Shown here one piece after another: positions 50,714-59,798 of a stretch of 64,000 nt of DNA. This stretch comes from JABCYV01 sp035512155. GTDB lineage: Bacteria > Acidobacteriota > Terriglobia > Terriglobales > Acidobacteriaceae. The position numbers were made by a program, and so were the translations under genes. Below the pieces are notes generated by a model. The model was not told the origin of the DNA. It searched no databases and worked only from the letters and a program-made list of their open reading frames with translations. The stretch's first letter is position 1, and every line of letters starts with the position of its first letter. The stretch lies in assembly GCA_035512155.1 (NCBI GenBank), contig DATKEN010000011.1:1-64000 (forward strand). Reading direction: 5' to 3'.

Positions 50714-53401
50714 ATGACACAGGAAGAACTTCGGCTGGCCGAGTCGCGTGCGCGTAGAAAACACTGGAAACGCTGGGGCCCATATCTAAGTGAGCGCGCT
50801 TGGGGCACTGTGCGCGAAGACTACAGCCCTGACGGCAGCGCCTGGGAATATTTACCGCACGACCACGCCCCTTCGCGAGCATATCGTTGGAACGAGGACG
50901 GACTCGCCGGAATTTGCGATCGCCATCAGATGATCTGCTTTGCTCTGGCTTTGTGGAATGAGCGCGATCCTATCTTGAAGGAGCGGATTTTCGGCCTTAC
51001 TGGCGAGCAAGGCAACCATGGCGAAGACGTAAAAGAGTACTACTTTTACCTCGACAGCACTCCGACTCACTCCTACATGAAGTATCTCTACAAGTATCCC
51101 CAGGCGGAGTTCCCTTACAACCAGCTGGTGGAAGAAAATCGCCGTCGCGACAAGCGTCAGCCTGAGTTCGAACTATTCGACACCGGTGTGTTCAGCGACG
51201 ACCGCTACTTCGATGTGCTTGTGGAATACGCCAAGGGCGACACTGAGGACATTCTAATCAGGCTCACGGTCACGAATCGTGGGCCAGAAGCCGCCAATCT
51301 TCGCGTGCTACCCACGGTGTGGTTTCGCAACACCTGGTCTTGGGGACGCCAGGATTACCGACCCGAACTGCACCGGGCGGGCTCTGCGTCCGACCCGATG
51401 ATCGAACTGAATATTGATCAGCCCGGTACGCGCTGGCTCCATTGCGAAGGCTCTCCCGAGTTGCTGTTCACGGAAAATGAAACCAACTATCGCCGCCTCT
51501 TTGGAGTGGAGAATCACGCTCTCTACGTAAAGGATGGCATCAACGACTACATCGTGCATGGCGCAAGCGATGCGGTCAATCCTCGGCACTTTGGCACCAA
51601 GGCCGCAGCCCATTACAAACTCAACCTGGAAGCGGGGGAATCGGCAATTCTTCGCCTGCGCCTCGCGGACTCCGACTTCAACAACAAGGATGCGTTTGCC
51701 GATCTTGACGCAATTTTTTCACTTCGTCGCGAGGAAGCCGATGACTATTACGCTACTGTCATTCCACAGCATCTCTCGCCGGACGCACAAAACGTGATGC
51801 GCCAAGGTTTTGCCGGCATGCTCTGGTCCAAGCAGTTCTACAATTACGTCATCAAGGATTGGTTGGAAGGCGACCCGGGTAACCCTGCCCCACCCCACGA
51901 GCGTCTCACGGGCCGCAATTGCGACTGGACCCATCTTTATAACGCAGACGTAATTTCGATGCCCGATAAGTGGGAGTATCCTTGGTACGCGGCGTGGGAC
52001 CTGGCATTCCACTGCATTCCGCTCGCGCTCTTGGATTCGGACTTCGCTAAAGAACAACTGACGCTGATGCTCCGTGAGTGGTACATGCATCCCAATGGGC
52101 AGATCCCTGCTTACGAGTGGGCGTTGGGTGACGTCAATCCTCCGGTGCATGCCTGGGCGGCCTGGCGCGTATACAAGATCGACAAGAAGCGCAAGGGCAA
52201 AGGTGATCGCGCCTTTCTCGAACGCGTCTTCCACAAACTCATGCTGAACTTTACCTGGTGGGTGAACCGCAAGGATGCAGACGGCAAGAACATCTTCCAG
52301 GGCGGCTTCCTGGGTCTGGACAATATCGGGGTCTTCGATCGCAGCAAGCCCTTGCCTACGGGCGGCTACATCGAACAGTCTGACGGAACCAGTTGGATGG
52401 CGATGTACACACTGAATTTATTGGCCATCGCCCTCGAGTTGGCGAAAGACGATCCCGCCTACGAAGACGTGGCCAGCAAGTTCTGGGAGCACTTCATCTA
52501 CATCGCTCATGCAATGAGCCATCGCGGCCAAGATGGCGTTGGTTTGTGGAACGAAGAGGATGGCTTCTTCTACGACGTGCTGCGGCTGCCTGACGGCGCT
52601 AAATTCCCCATGAAGATCCGCTCCATGGTGGGATTGATTCCGCTGTTCGCAGTAGAGACCCTGGAGCCGGAAGTGCTCGAGCGCTTGCCGGATTTCAAGC
52701 GGCGGCTGGAGTGGTTCATCGCCAACCGTTCTGACCTCACCGACAATGTAGCGTGTATGAACGAGCCCGGGCGTGGCGCGCGCCGGCTACTCTCTATTGT
52801 CAATGCTGACGAGCTCCATCGCATCCTCAAATTCATGCTCGATGAACACGAATTTCTTTCGCCCTACGGCATCCGTGCTTTGTCCCAGTTTCACCGCGAT
52901 CATCCGTATAAGCTCGAAGTCAACGGAATGGAGCACCGCGTAGATTATGAGCCGGGCGAATCCGCCACCGGACTCTTTGGAGGCAACTCCAATTGGCGAG
53001 GACCGATCTGGTTCCCGGTAAACTACTTGCTCGTCGAATCGCTGCAGAAGTTCTACCACTATCTAGGGGATAATTTCACGGTCGAGTTTCCAACCGGTTC
53101 CGGAAAGATGCTGACCTTGTGGGAGGTGGCGGGCGAACTGTCGCGTCGTATGACCAGCATTTTTGTTCGGGATGAGAACGGTCGCCGACCGTCGTTGGGA
53201 AATCTGGAGAAGTTCCAGACCGATCCCCATTGGCGCGACCTTTTGCTGTTCCACGAATACTTCCACGGTGATTCCGGCGCCGGCATCGGAGCCAGCCATC
53301 AGACCGGATGGACCGGAATCGTTACCAAGCTGATGCAGCAGAGTGGTGAATCACCCCGCCGGAAGAGGCCGATGCATGCTATGGCGATTCCGGCGGACTG
53401 A
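50714..53401 (+). CDS. GH63-type glucosidase
   Basis: 895 residues from ATG 50714. The start ESRARRKHWKRWGPYLSERAWGTVREDYSPDG and the segment ADVISMPDKWEYPWYAAWDLAFHCIPLALLD are characteristic of the bacterial GH63 mannosyl-oligosaccharide-glucosidase-like family. The (alpha/alpha)6 barrel covers about residues 370-870; GGFLGLDNIGVFDRSKPLPTGGYIEQSDGTSWMAMY lines the active site, and GNSNWRGPIWFPVNYLLVESLQ is conserved near the end. No signal peptide, so likely cytosolic. Members hydrolyse alpha-glucosidic bonds in small glycans such as glucosylglycerate- or mannosylglycerate-like solutes or kojibiose; the substrate is not readable. It stands alone. Confidence 0.88.
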   Translation: MTQEELRLAESRARRKHWKRWGPYLSERAWGTVREDYSPDGSAWEYLPHDHAPSRAYRWNEDGLAGICDRHQMICFALALWNERDPILKERIFGLTGEQGNHGEDVKEYYFYLDSTPTHSYMKYLYKYPQAEFPYNQLVEENRRRDKRQPEFELFDTGVFSDDRYFDVLVEYAKGDTEDILIRLTVTNRGPEAANLRVLPTVWFRNTWSWGRQDYRPELHRAGSASDPMIELNIDQPGTRWLHCEGSPELLFTENETNYRRLFGVENHALYVKDGINDYIVHGASDAVNPRHFGTKAAAHYKLNLEAGESAILRLRLADSDFNNKDAFADLDAIFSLRREEADDYYATVIPQHLSPDAQNVMRQGFAGMLWSKQFYNYVIKDWLEGDPGNPAPPHERLTGRNCDWTHLYNADVISMPDKWEYPWYAAWDLAFHCIPLALLDSDFAKEQLTLMLREWYMHPNGQIPAYEWALGDVNPPVHAWAAWRVYKIDKKRKGKGDRAFLERVFHKLMLNFTWWVNRKDADGKNIFQGGFLGLDNIGVFDRSKPLPTGGYIEQSDGTSWMAMYTLNLLAIALELAKDDPAYEDVASKFWEHFIYIAHAMSHRGQDGVGLWNEEDGFFYDVLRLPDGAKFPMKIRSMVGLIPLFAVETLEPEVLERLPDFKRRLEWFIANRSDLTDNVACMNEPGRGARRLLSIVNADELHRILKFMLDEHEFLSPYGIRALSQFHRDHPYKLEVNGMEHRVDYEPGESATGLFGGNSNWRGPIWFPVNYLLVESLQKFYHYLGDNFTVEFPTGSGKMLTLWEVAGELSRRMTSIFVRDENGRRPSLGNLEKFQTDPHWRDLLLFHEYFHGDSGAGIGASHQTGWTGIVTKLMQQSGESPRRKRPMHAMAIPAD

Positions 53402-53414
53402 GTCAGCAGCGTCT

Positions 53415-54104
53415 TCAAACCTCGTCCCCGTACACCGGAATCACTGCTCCATTGACGTCTTTTCCGGCATCACGCGCCAGCCAGATAGTCAGGCTCGCGA
53501 TGATCTTTGGCTGAACCCACCTGGAGAAGTCCGCCTTGGGCATGGCCCGGCGATTTACCGCCGTATCTATCGTGCCTGGCAAGATCACGTTCGCGGTGAT
53601 GCCCACATCTTTATTTTCCAGGGCCACTGTCCGTATCAGCGACACCATAGCAGCCTTGGATGCGCTGTAGGCCCCGACGCCCGCCCCGGGTTCCAGCGCC
53701 GCGCGACTGCCGATCCCAATAATTCGTCCATTGCGGGTCTTCCTCATAACCGGAAGTACAGCCCGCAAAACATAGAACGTGCTGTTCAGATTAACGTTAA
53801 ACATTCGCTGAAACGTCGTGTCATCGGTCTCCGCAATGGACGTTCCGCCTGCGAAACTGCCGACCGTATGGGCCACAACATCCAGTCTGCCGAAGCGCGC
53901 GACGATGCTGTCCACTGCACTCTTCGCGCCATCTGCCGTTGACATCTCCGCGGGCAGGGCCGTGAAGGACGGGTGGTTAAAGTCCGATTGCTGGATCTTT
54001 CGAGACACTCCAATAACGGTTGCGCCGGCATCGAGCAGTGCCCGTGTAACGAAACTTCCCAGCCCGCCATTAGCTCCGGTCACGAGCGCGACCTTGTTTT
54101 TCAT
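53415..54104 (-). CDS. SDR-family oxidoreductase
   Basis: 229 residues from ATG 54104; ATG 54128 is possible, but the inner start has ggag eight bases upstream. Classical short-chain dehydrogenase: TGANGGLG at 9-16 for NAD(P), the NNAG-equivalent region VVAHTVGSFAG, catalytic Ser (IGSRAALEPG) and YSASK near residue 145. The C-terminal end (VIPVYGDEV) is typical. Substrate unknown. It is convergent with the GH63 gene and diverges by nothing; upstream lies a minus-strand protease-like gene about 120 bases away. Confidence 0.88.
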   Translation of the reverse strand: MKNKVALVTGANGGLGSFVTRALLDAGATVIGVSRKIQQSDFNHPSFTALPAEMSTADGAKSAVDSIVARFGRLDVVAHTVGSFAGGTSIAETDDTTFQRMFNVNLNSTFYVLRAVLPVMRKTRNGRIIGIGSRAALEPGAGVGAYSASKAAMVSLIRTVALENKDVGITANVILPGTIDTAVNRRAMPKADFSRWVQPKIIASLTIWLARDAGKDVNGAVIPVYGDEV

Positions 54105-54227
54105 CCCATGTGCTCCGATCTGCGCCATAGCGCCGTCAGATTCTGACGCTGATAAAAGGTTACGACGATTGGCAGGGAATGGCGAACCGTAGGGACGGGC
54201 CAGATTCGCCGACTGGCGCCGAATTCC

Positions 54228-55091
54228 TCACTTCGGAGATTCTGACGCAGCCGGCGCGTCGTGCATACTCAGGATATACCAGCGATCGCCAGACTTGCGG
54301 CAGATCATCATTCCACGCCCGGCCTCGTGCACCGCTTCTGATTCGACCGAGAAATCGTACAGCGTCCACACCACGTTGCCCACGGCCCGCTGATCACTCA
54401 TTCTCATCTCCAGGCGCGCGCGCGGACCTCCCTGAAAATACCGCTCACGAAGATACTGCCCAACTTGTTCGCGTCCTCGGTATTCCGCCGTCGGCACAGT
54501 CATTACGAAGTCCCGGTCGAAGCATTGCTCTAACCTGTCGGTCTCCGCGTTGTTGAAAGCCTTCCAGCAGCCCTGCATGGCCGACTCCATGTCTGAAATA
54601 ACCGAGGCCTCCGGAAACGCATGCCGCGGCTCCATGCGGGCCACGCTTCGTTGCAGGTCGATCGTTACACCTAATTTCTCCAGCAGATCCACACCGAGGA
54701 TTCCATCAATTTGCCCGTGGCACGCGTTCGCAATCGGGGTTAAATCCACCGCTTCCAGCGTGAGGTCGTAGACGGTGTGATTGCCCAGCGAAAGCTCGCG
54801 CACGAATACCTCCCGCGCATTGGTTATTGCCGTGCCAGTCCAGGAAGTGATCTGTACTTTTTTGGACAGCCCCGACGACATCGATTTGATGTTGAGCATC
54901 GACGTCGCCGCCGTATCTACCAGGAATCGCGCTTCAGCCCCGCCGATCTTGAGTTTCACAATCGGAAGCCGGTCGCAGCGTTCAAGAGGAATTTCTCCGG
55001 AAGGATGCGTCTGGGCGCACAGAGATGGCGCGATCGATATCAGAGTAAGCCACAGAAGAATCGACCCCGCTCGCGCCAACCTCTGTCGCAT
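54228..55091 (-). CDS. Retropepsin-like aspartic protease fused to a SnoaL/DUF4440-like domain
   Basis: 287 residues from ATG 55091, exactly after the TetR stop. The signal peptide is SILLWLTLISIAPSLCAQ. At 35-160 lies a single retropepsin-type domain: PIVKLKIGGAEARFLVDTAATSMLNI (Asp59-Thr-Ala in place of DTG), ELSLGNHTVYDLTLEAVDL and GQIDGILGVDLLEKLGVTIDL. From about 165 a SnoaL/NTF2-like domain follows: MESAMQGCWKAFNNAETDRLEQCFDRDFVMTVP, VVWTLYDFSVESEAVHEAGRGMMICRKSGDRWYILSMHDA. DTA is tolerated in this group, but activity is not certain. It is translationally linked to the regulator gene. Confidence 0.72.
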   Translation of the reverse strand: MRQRLARAGSILLWLTLISIAPSLCAQTHPSGEIPLERCDRLPIVKLKIGGAEARFLVDTAATSMLNIKSMSSGLSKKVQITSWTGTAITNAREVFVRELSLGNHTVYDLTLEAVDLTPIANACHGQIDGILGVDLLEKLGVTIDLQRSVARMEPRHAFPEASVISDMESAMQGCWKAFNNAETDRLEQCFDRDFVMTVPTAEYRGREQVGQYLRERYFQGGPRARLEMRMSDQRAVGNVVWTLYDFSVESEAVHEAGRGMMICRKSGDRWYILSMHDAPAASESPK

Positions 55092-55730
55092 TTATTTCCT
55101 CGCAGGCGCCGCCTCGGCGATTTCTCGGATTCGGTCGAAGATCGCGCGTCCCGCCAACCGGAACGCCGTCTGGTCCCGGAAGAGCCGCGCCCTCCAATTT
55201 CCACCCATTGCCAGCGCGTGAATTTCGAATGCCACTTGACGCGCGCCAATCTCTCTTCGGATTTCGCCGCTGGATTGGCCCTGCTGCACCGCCTCTTCGA
55301 GCAAGAGCAGCCAGTGGTTCATGCAGCGCACGATCCGGTCGCGTACCTTTCCGGGCCGGTCGTCAAACTCCAGCGACGCGGCGGAAAAAAAGCAGCCCCC
55401 CGGAAACACCCTTCGCTCCGCGTACAGTCCCCAGCGCTCACAAAGCATCTCGAGCCGCTTGAGCCCGCGTGCTCCATTGGCGGGACGAATCACCTCCTCG
55501 ACAAAGATCCGGCTCGCCTCGTCCACCACCGCGCACTGCAATTCTTCCTTTGACCCAAAGTGAGCAAAGAGCCCGCTCTTGCTGATCTTCAGCACGGCGG
55601 CGAGCTTCCCGATCGTCAGCCCTTCGAGGCCTTCCACCGACGCAATATCCACGGCGCTCCGCAAGATGTTATTGCGCGTCTTTTGGCCACGCGGCCGCCC
55701 GTTTTTCGAACTGGCACGAGATTCGGTCAA
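55092..55730 (-). CDS. TetR/AcrR-family transcriptional regulator
   Basis: 212 residues. The N-terminal DNA-binding domain: RPRGQKTRNNILRSAVDIASVEGLEGLTIGKLAAVLKISKSGLFAHFGSKEEL (about 12-66), preceded by a basic patch. The C-terminal half (EEVIRPANGARGLKRLEMLCERWGLYAERRVFPGGCFFSAASLEFDDRPG) is the TetR_C_6-like type. Its stop is directly followed by the ATG of the aspartic-protease fusion gene, so the two form an operon and the protein probably represses its own transcript. The effector is unknown. Confidence 0.88.
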   Translation of the reverse strand: MTESRASSKNGRPRGQKTRNNILRSAVDIASVEGLEGLTIGKLAAVLKISKSGLFAHFGSKEELQCAVVDEASRIFVEEVIRPANGARGLKRLEMLCERWGLYAERRVFPGGCFFSAASLEFDDRPGKVRDRIVRCMNHWLLLLEEAVQQGQSSGEIRREIGARQVAFEIHALAMGGNWRARLFRDQTAFRLAGRAIFDRIREIAEAAPARK

Positions 55731-55869
55731 TCGAATTCCAAAATAGCGCGATCGTTCGTTCTATTACAAGAACAAAATCCCTCTCTTCCGCGCATCGTCA
55801 GAGGCCAATAATGCCGATAACTAACGACGGATCAATACGATCTATGATTTTCGCCGATTCGAGCCTTGG

Positions 55870-57069
55870 CTATCTTTCCTTCTGGAGTTCGAGCTTGGCA
55901 ATTGCCTCGGTGTGCACTTCGTCTGGGCCGTCGGCCAATCGCAGTGCGCGTACCCCAGCCCACGCGGCAGCAAGAAATGTGTCTTGCGAAACGCCTGCGC
56001 CCCCATGCGCCTGGATGGCTCGGTCCAGCACTCGGAGCGCGACATTGGGCGCGACCACTTTAATGGCCGCAATCTCGGCCCGGGCCGACTTGTTTCCTGC
56101 CATATCCATCATGTAGGCGGCCTTCAGCGTCAGCAGGCGGGCTTGCTCGATCTCCATGCGAGAGTTCGCAATGTCCGCTCGTATCGTTCCCTGCTCGGCG
56201 AGAGGTTTACCGAAAGCGATCCTCGATTTCACACGTGTGCACATGGCTTCCAGCGCTCGCTCGGCAACTCCGATGCAACGCATGCAGTGATGAATGCGGC
56301 CCGGGCCCAGCCTGCCCTGGGCGATCTCAAAGCCCCGTCCTTCGCCGAGCAGGATGTTCGAGATCGGTACGCGAACATTGTCAAATGTGATCTCACCATG
56401 CCCATGCGGGGCGTGGTCGTAGCCGAAGACGGTCAGCAGTCTTTGGATCTTCACTCCTGGGGAGTCCATCGGGACCAGGATCATCGATTGTTGTTGGTGC
56501 CGGGGAGCCGTGGGATTTGTTTTTCCCATGAAAATCGCTAGCTTGCAACGGGGGTCACCTGCTCCAGACGACCACCACTTTCTGCCGTTGATGAAGTATT
56601 CGCCGCCGTGACGGACGATGCTGGCCTCAATGTTGGTTGCGTCCGAGGAGGCAACGGCGGGTTCGGTCATCGCGAAGCAAGAGCGAATCTCACCCGCGAG
56701 CAGCGGCTTCAGCCACCGTTCCTTCTGCTCCGGAGAGCCATATCGGGCCAGGACTTCCATGTTGCCCGTATCCGGCGCGGAGCAATTAAAAACTTCGGGC
56801 GCCATAGCACTGCGGCCCATAATTTCGCATAGCGGCGCATACTCGAGATTCGTCAGGCCTCCGCCTTGCTCAGCGTCGAGCAAAAACAGATTCCACAGGC
56901 GTGCCGACCGAGCTTTTGGTTTGAGTTCTTCAATCACCCGGGTCGGAGACCATCGGTCGCGTGCGACTTCGTCGGCGAAACGCTGCTCATTGGGGTAGAT
57001 GTGCTCGTCCATGAATGCCAACAAACGCTCCTGTAGGCCTTTCACTTTGTCGCTAAATTCAAAGTCCAT
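55870..57069 (-). CDS. ACAD10/11-like acyl-CoA dehydrogenase
   Basis: 399 residues from ATG 57069. All three acyl-CoA dehydrogenase domains are present: helical start (LQERLLAFMDEHIYPNEQRFADEV), FAMTEPAVASSDATNI substrate/FAD region, and the C-terminal RIAFGKPLAEQGTIRADIANSR. The strings GLTNLEYAPLCEIMGRS and EVFNCSAPDTGNMEVLARYG mark the ACAD10/ACAD11/LvaC subgroup. At the place of the usual catalytic Glu (EGT) the sequence is LADGPDEVH, as in that subgroup. In known cases this type acts on 4-phosphoacyl-CoAs (elimination of phosphate) with an APH-type kinase; such a kinase is encoded nearby at 57959. An ordinary dehydrogenation role remains possible. It is 35 bases downstream of a TetR gene. 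Confidence 0.85.
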   Translation of the reverse strand: MDFEFSDKVKGLQERLLAFMDEHIYPNEQRFADEVARDRWSPTRVIEELKPKARSARLWNLFLLDAEQGGGLTNLEYAPLCEIMGRSAMAPEVFNCSAPDTGNMEVLARYGSPEQKERWLKPLLAGEIRSCFAMTEPAVASSDATNIEASIVRHGGEYFINGRKWWSSGAGDPRCKLAIFMGKTNPTAPRHQQQSMILVPMDSPGVKIQRLLTVFGYDHAPHGHGEITFDNVRVPISNILLGEGRGFEIAQGRLGPGRIHHCMRCIGVAERALEAMCTRVKSRIAFGKPLAEQGTIRADIANSRMEIEQARLLTLKAAYMMDMAGNKSARAEIAAIKVVAPNVALRVLDRAIQAHGGAGVSQDTFLAAAWAGVRALRLADGPDEVHTEAIAKLELQKER

Positions 57070-57104
57070 TTGGGTTGCCTCTTACGATAGGTGAGGATGA
57101 TCGA

Positions 57105-57869
57105 CTACACAGCGAGATGGCTAGGCCGGCCGGATTTCTTGGGTGGTGTCCTGCCTGGGACCCGAACGCGCACATCACGTCCCTTGGGCTGGATTCTGAA
57201 TTTGCCGTTGGTGCGTTTCGAAAGAGTTGTCCCGGAACCTGCTGCCGTAAGTCCCAGCGTGCTCCGGCGCCGGCTTTCCGATGTCAGCAATCCACCCACG
57301 AGGAAATCAGCAAACGAACGGCTGATTTGATCAGAATCAGCTGGTCCAGATGGATCGACCCAGGTCGGTGTCCAGTTCACCGCGCCGAGGATCGCAAACG
57401 TGATCAATTTAGGATCGCCAGCCCGGAAAACGCCGCTGTCCATCCCCCTCTTAATAATGCGACGAATGCCCTGCTCGAATTCGTCGCGCTTGGCGCATAT
57501 CTTGCCGTATTGCGACGCCGACAGCGCGGTCGAATTTCCCGCCAACATTGTTCCAGCGTGGAGCGGAAGCTCGTCTATCATCAGGCGAACGAACGAAACC
57601 AGCAAAGCATGCAGTTCATCTATGGGAGAGGAGTAGTTTTCTTCCACGTTGTGGAGCAATTCTAGAAGGCGATCCATCACGTAGTCGTGACAGAAGTAAA
57701 GAACCTGTCGCTTGTTCTTGAAGTAGTAGTAAAAATTGCTCTTTGTCATCTTGGACGCGCGAGCGATCGCAGTGAGACTGGAGCCGTGGTAGCCATGCCG
57801 GCGAAACTGGATCGCCGCGCATTTCAAAATCTCGAGCTTCTTCTTAGTGAATTTGTCGGCCAGATACAT
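57105..57869 (-). CDS. TetR/AcrR-family regulator of the acyl-CoA locus
   Basis: 254 residues from ATG 57869. The HTH domain is at about 10-60: KLEILKCAAIQFRRHGYHGSSLTAIARASKMTKSNFYYYFKNKRQVLYF. The ligand domain is similar to regulators of fatty-acid genes (SPIDELHALLVSFVRLMIDELPLHAGTML; TFAILGAVNWTPTWVDPSGP). A basic C-terminal tail of about 50 residues (KRTNGKFRIQPKGRDVRVRVPGRTPPKK) extends beyond the usual 200-residue length. It is followed by the ACAD10/11-like gene and divergent from the kinase gene; the palindrome at 57945 lies between them. It probably binds there and responds to acyl-CoA. Confidence 0.88.
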   Translation of the reverse strand: MYLADKFTKKKLEILKCAAIQFRRHGYHGSSLTAIARASKMTKSNFYYYFKNKRQVLYFCHDYVMDRLLELLHNVEENYSSPIDELHALLVSFVRLMIDELPLHAGTMLAGNSTALSASQYGKICAKRDEFEQGIRRIIKRGMDSGVFRAGDPKLITFAILGAVNWTPTWVDPSGPADSDQISRSFADFLVGGLLTSESRRRSTLGLTAAGSGTTLSKRTNGKFRIQPKGRDVRVRVPGRTPPKKSGRPSHLAV

Positions 57870-57944
57870 GGTTTTCTTTAATCTTGCCCCAAAGCGATGA
57901 GAGGCCGCGGAACCGGAGAAAAGTTTAGCATGAAAAATTATTCC

Positions 57945-57952
57945 GACCGGTC
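57945..57952. promoter_or_regulatory. TetR operator candidate in the divergent promoter
   Basis: GACCGGTC is a perfect eight-base palindrome, set in ttccGACCGGTCtac; TetR operators of the ACCGACCGGTCGGT kind look alike. It lies seven bases before the kinase start and 76 bases from the regulator's start, so it could control both. Confidence 0.45.
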
Positions 57953-57958
57953 TACATT

Positions 57959-59023
57959 ATGTCGATCGTGCCTTCTGACACTGCTCCCGTCCGCCTGGGG
58001 GAAGAACTGAGCGTTGGCTCGCTCAGTGATTATTTGCGAGGCAAAATCGATGGCGCGGATCGCGGAATCGCAATCGAACAATTTCCGGACGGGCATTCCA
58101 ACCTGACCTACCTGTTGCGGGCTGGTGGACGCGAGTACGTACTGCGGCGGGGGCCATTAGGGCCGGTTGCGGCGAAGGCCCACGACATGGCAAGGGAGTA
58201 TCGCGTCCTGGAGGCGGTGCATCCGCACTTTCCTCAAGCGCCCGAGGTCTTTCACCTGTGTGAGGATCCGTCAGTGCTCGGCGCGGCCTTCTTCTTGATG
58301 GAGCGTCGACACGGAGTCATACTGCGCGACCACGTTCCTCTCGAAGTTGCGACGATCCCGGACTACGCTCGGCAGGTGAGCGAAGCTTTCATCGACTGCT
58401 TGGTGAGACTTCATGCCATCGATATTGCGGAAAAGGGCTTGACCGTGCTGGGAAAGCCGGAAGGCTTCGTGGAGCGCCAGGTGCGAGGCTGGACGGAGCG
58501 TTGGAATCGGGCAAAGACCAAAGACATGCCTGAGGTGGACAGCGTAATTCAGTGGCTTGTCGATCACCTACCGATATCGGCGGCTTCGACGCTGGTACAC
58601 AATGATTACAAACTGGACAACGCGATGTTGCCGCGCGGCTCGGTGGATCGCATTGAAGCTGTTCTTGACTGGGAGATGGCGACGGTGGGCGACCCCCTGG
58701 CCGACTTGGGGCTGACTCTTTGCTACTGGTCATGGGTAAATGTGTCGCAGTCAAAGACGAATGGCATTTCCGCGATCACGTCCCATCCAGGCTGGTACAC
58801 TCGCAAGCAGTTTCTCAAACGTTACGAGGAACGAACCGGGCGTGACCTGACCCACATCGGATATTACGAAGTGTTGGGAATCTTCAAACTTTCTGTGGTC
58901 TTGCAGCAGATCTACTATCGGTTTCATCGTGGACAAACGAAGGACGCGCGATTCCGGAATTTCGGCGAACGCGTTGACGAATTGGTAACGCTCGCCGCTC
59001 GACTGACGCGGCAGTCCGGTTGA
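57959..59023 (+). CDS. APH-family kinase (ACAD10/11 N-domain/LvaA-like)
   Basis: 354 residues from ATG 57959. An aminoglycoside-phosphotransferase-like fold: FPDGHSNLTYLLRAGGREYVLRRGPLG (nucleotide loop and lysine equivalent), VLGAAFFLMERRHGVILRD hinge, catalytic loop LVHNDYKLDNAML (Brenner-type HxDxxxxN with Asp as base) and metal motif LDWEMATVGDPLADLGL. This is the form found fused to ACAD in animal ACAD10/11 and separate as LvaA in levulinate catabolism, where it phosphorylates 4-hydroxyacyl-CoA. Here it diverges from an ACAD10/11-like gene and a TetR regulator, which strengthens that reading. Its stop overlaps the next gene's start by four bases. The substrate has not been shown. Confidence 0.85.
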   Translation: MSIVPSDTAPVRLGEELSVGSLSDYLRGKIDGADRGIAIEQFPDGHSNLTYLLRAGGREYVLRRGPLGPVAAKAHDMAREYRVLEAVHPHFPQAPEVFHLCEDPSVLGAAFFLMERRHGVILRDHVPLEVATIPDYARQVSEAFIDCLVRLHAIDIAEKGLTVLGKPEGFVERQVRGWTERWNRAKTKDMPEVDSVIQWLVDHLPISAASTLVHNDYKLDNAMLPRGSVDRIEAVLDWEMATVGDPLADLGLTLCYWSWVNVSQSKTNGISAITSHPGWYTRKQFLKRYEERTGRDLTHIGYYEVLGIFKLSVVLQQIYYRFHRGQTKDARFRNFGERVDELVTLAARLTRQSG

Positions 59024-59748
59024 GCACAGTCTATCTAGTTCGACACGGGCAGGCCGGCACGCGTGACTCGTACGATTCGCTTTCGGAACTGGGGAGCAGG
59101 CAGGCGCGGTTGCTGGGCAAGTATTTCATCTCACAGAAGATTGAGTTTTCCCGAGCATTTGCTGGTGAGATGTTGAGGCATCAGGAGACAGCCGCCGAAG
59201 TGGGTGCAGCCTACACCGCGGCCGGAATCGACTTCCCGGACATTGTGGTCGAACCCAACTGGAATGAGTTCGATCTCGACCGCATATATCGTGACATCGG
59301 GCCTCAGTTGTCCATGGCAGATGCCGGGTTTCGCCAAGAATTCGAGTCTCTTACCGAGGAGATTCACGCCAGCGGCAGTTCGCCTGAGGCACGGATCCAT
59401 CGCCGGTGGATGCCGTGCGACACAAAGGTGGTTTTGGCATGGATGGAGGGCCGATATTCATCCCAGGGTGAGACCTGGAAAGATTTTCGCAATCGCGTGG
59501 CGGCGTGTCAGCTCACAATCCGTGGCGGGCAAAAAGATGAGAATATCGTAGTGTTCACGTCGGCGATGCCGACTGCGATTTGGACAGGAATGGCCCTTGA
59601 TATTTCCGATCAGCGCGTGATGCAGCTGGCTGGAGTGTTGTACAACGCCTCTTATACGGTTCTAAGAGTTCGGGAGGAACAGTTGCAATTGTTCATGTTC
59701 AACGCCATTCCCCACTTGACGGTTCCGGAGTTGCGAACTCATCGCTGA
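59020..59748 (+). CDS. Histidine phosphatase (phosphoglycerate-mutase-like)
   Basis: 242 residues. The start is TTG 59020, overlapping the kinase stop (TTGA); it begins MSTVYLVRHGQAGTRDSYDSLSELGSRQARLLGKYF, with the RHG phospho-histidine motif at residues 8-10. A second conserved Arg/His set appears in FAGEMLRHQETAAEV and VFTSAMPTAIWTGMAL (the latter lacks the usual SHG, having TSAMP). Thus the second catalytic histidine seems altered. It is cytosolic. Coupled translation with the kinase suggests a phosphate-removal or editing role in the same pathway, or a broad housekeeping phosphatase. The reaction cannot be determined. Confidence 0.82.
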   Translation: MSTVYLVRHGQAGTRDSYDSLSELGSRQARLLGKYFISQKIEFSRAFAGEMLRHQETAAEVGAAYTAAGIDFPDIVVEPNWNEFDLDRIYRDIGPQLSMADAGFRQEFESLTEEIHASGSSPEARIHRRWMPCDTKVVLAWMEGRYSSQGETWKDFRNRVAACQLTIRGGQKDENIVVFTSAMPTAIWTGMALDISDQRVMQLAGVLYNASYTVLRVREEQLQLFMFNAIPHLTVPELRTHR

Positions 59749-59798
59749 GGATCCGGGTCAAGCCTGCTCCGAAACCTCTATTCTCGTTCCTTTATCCT

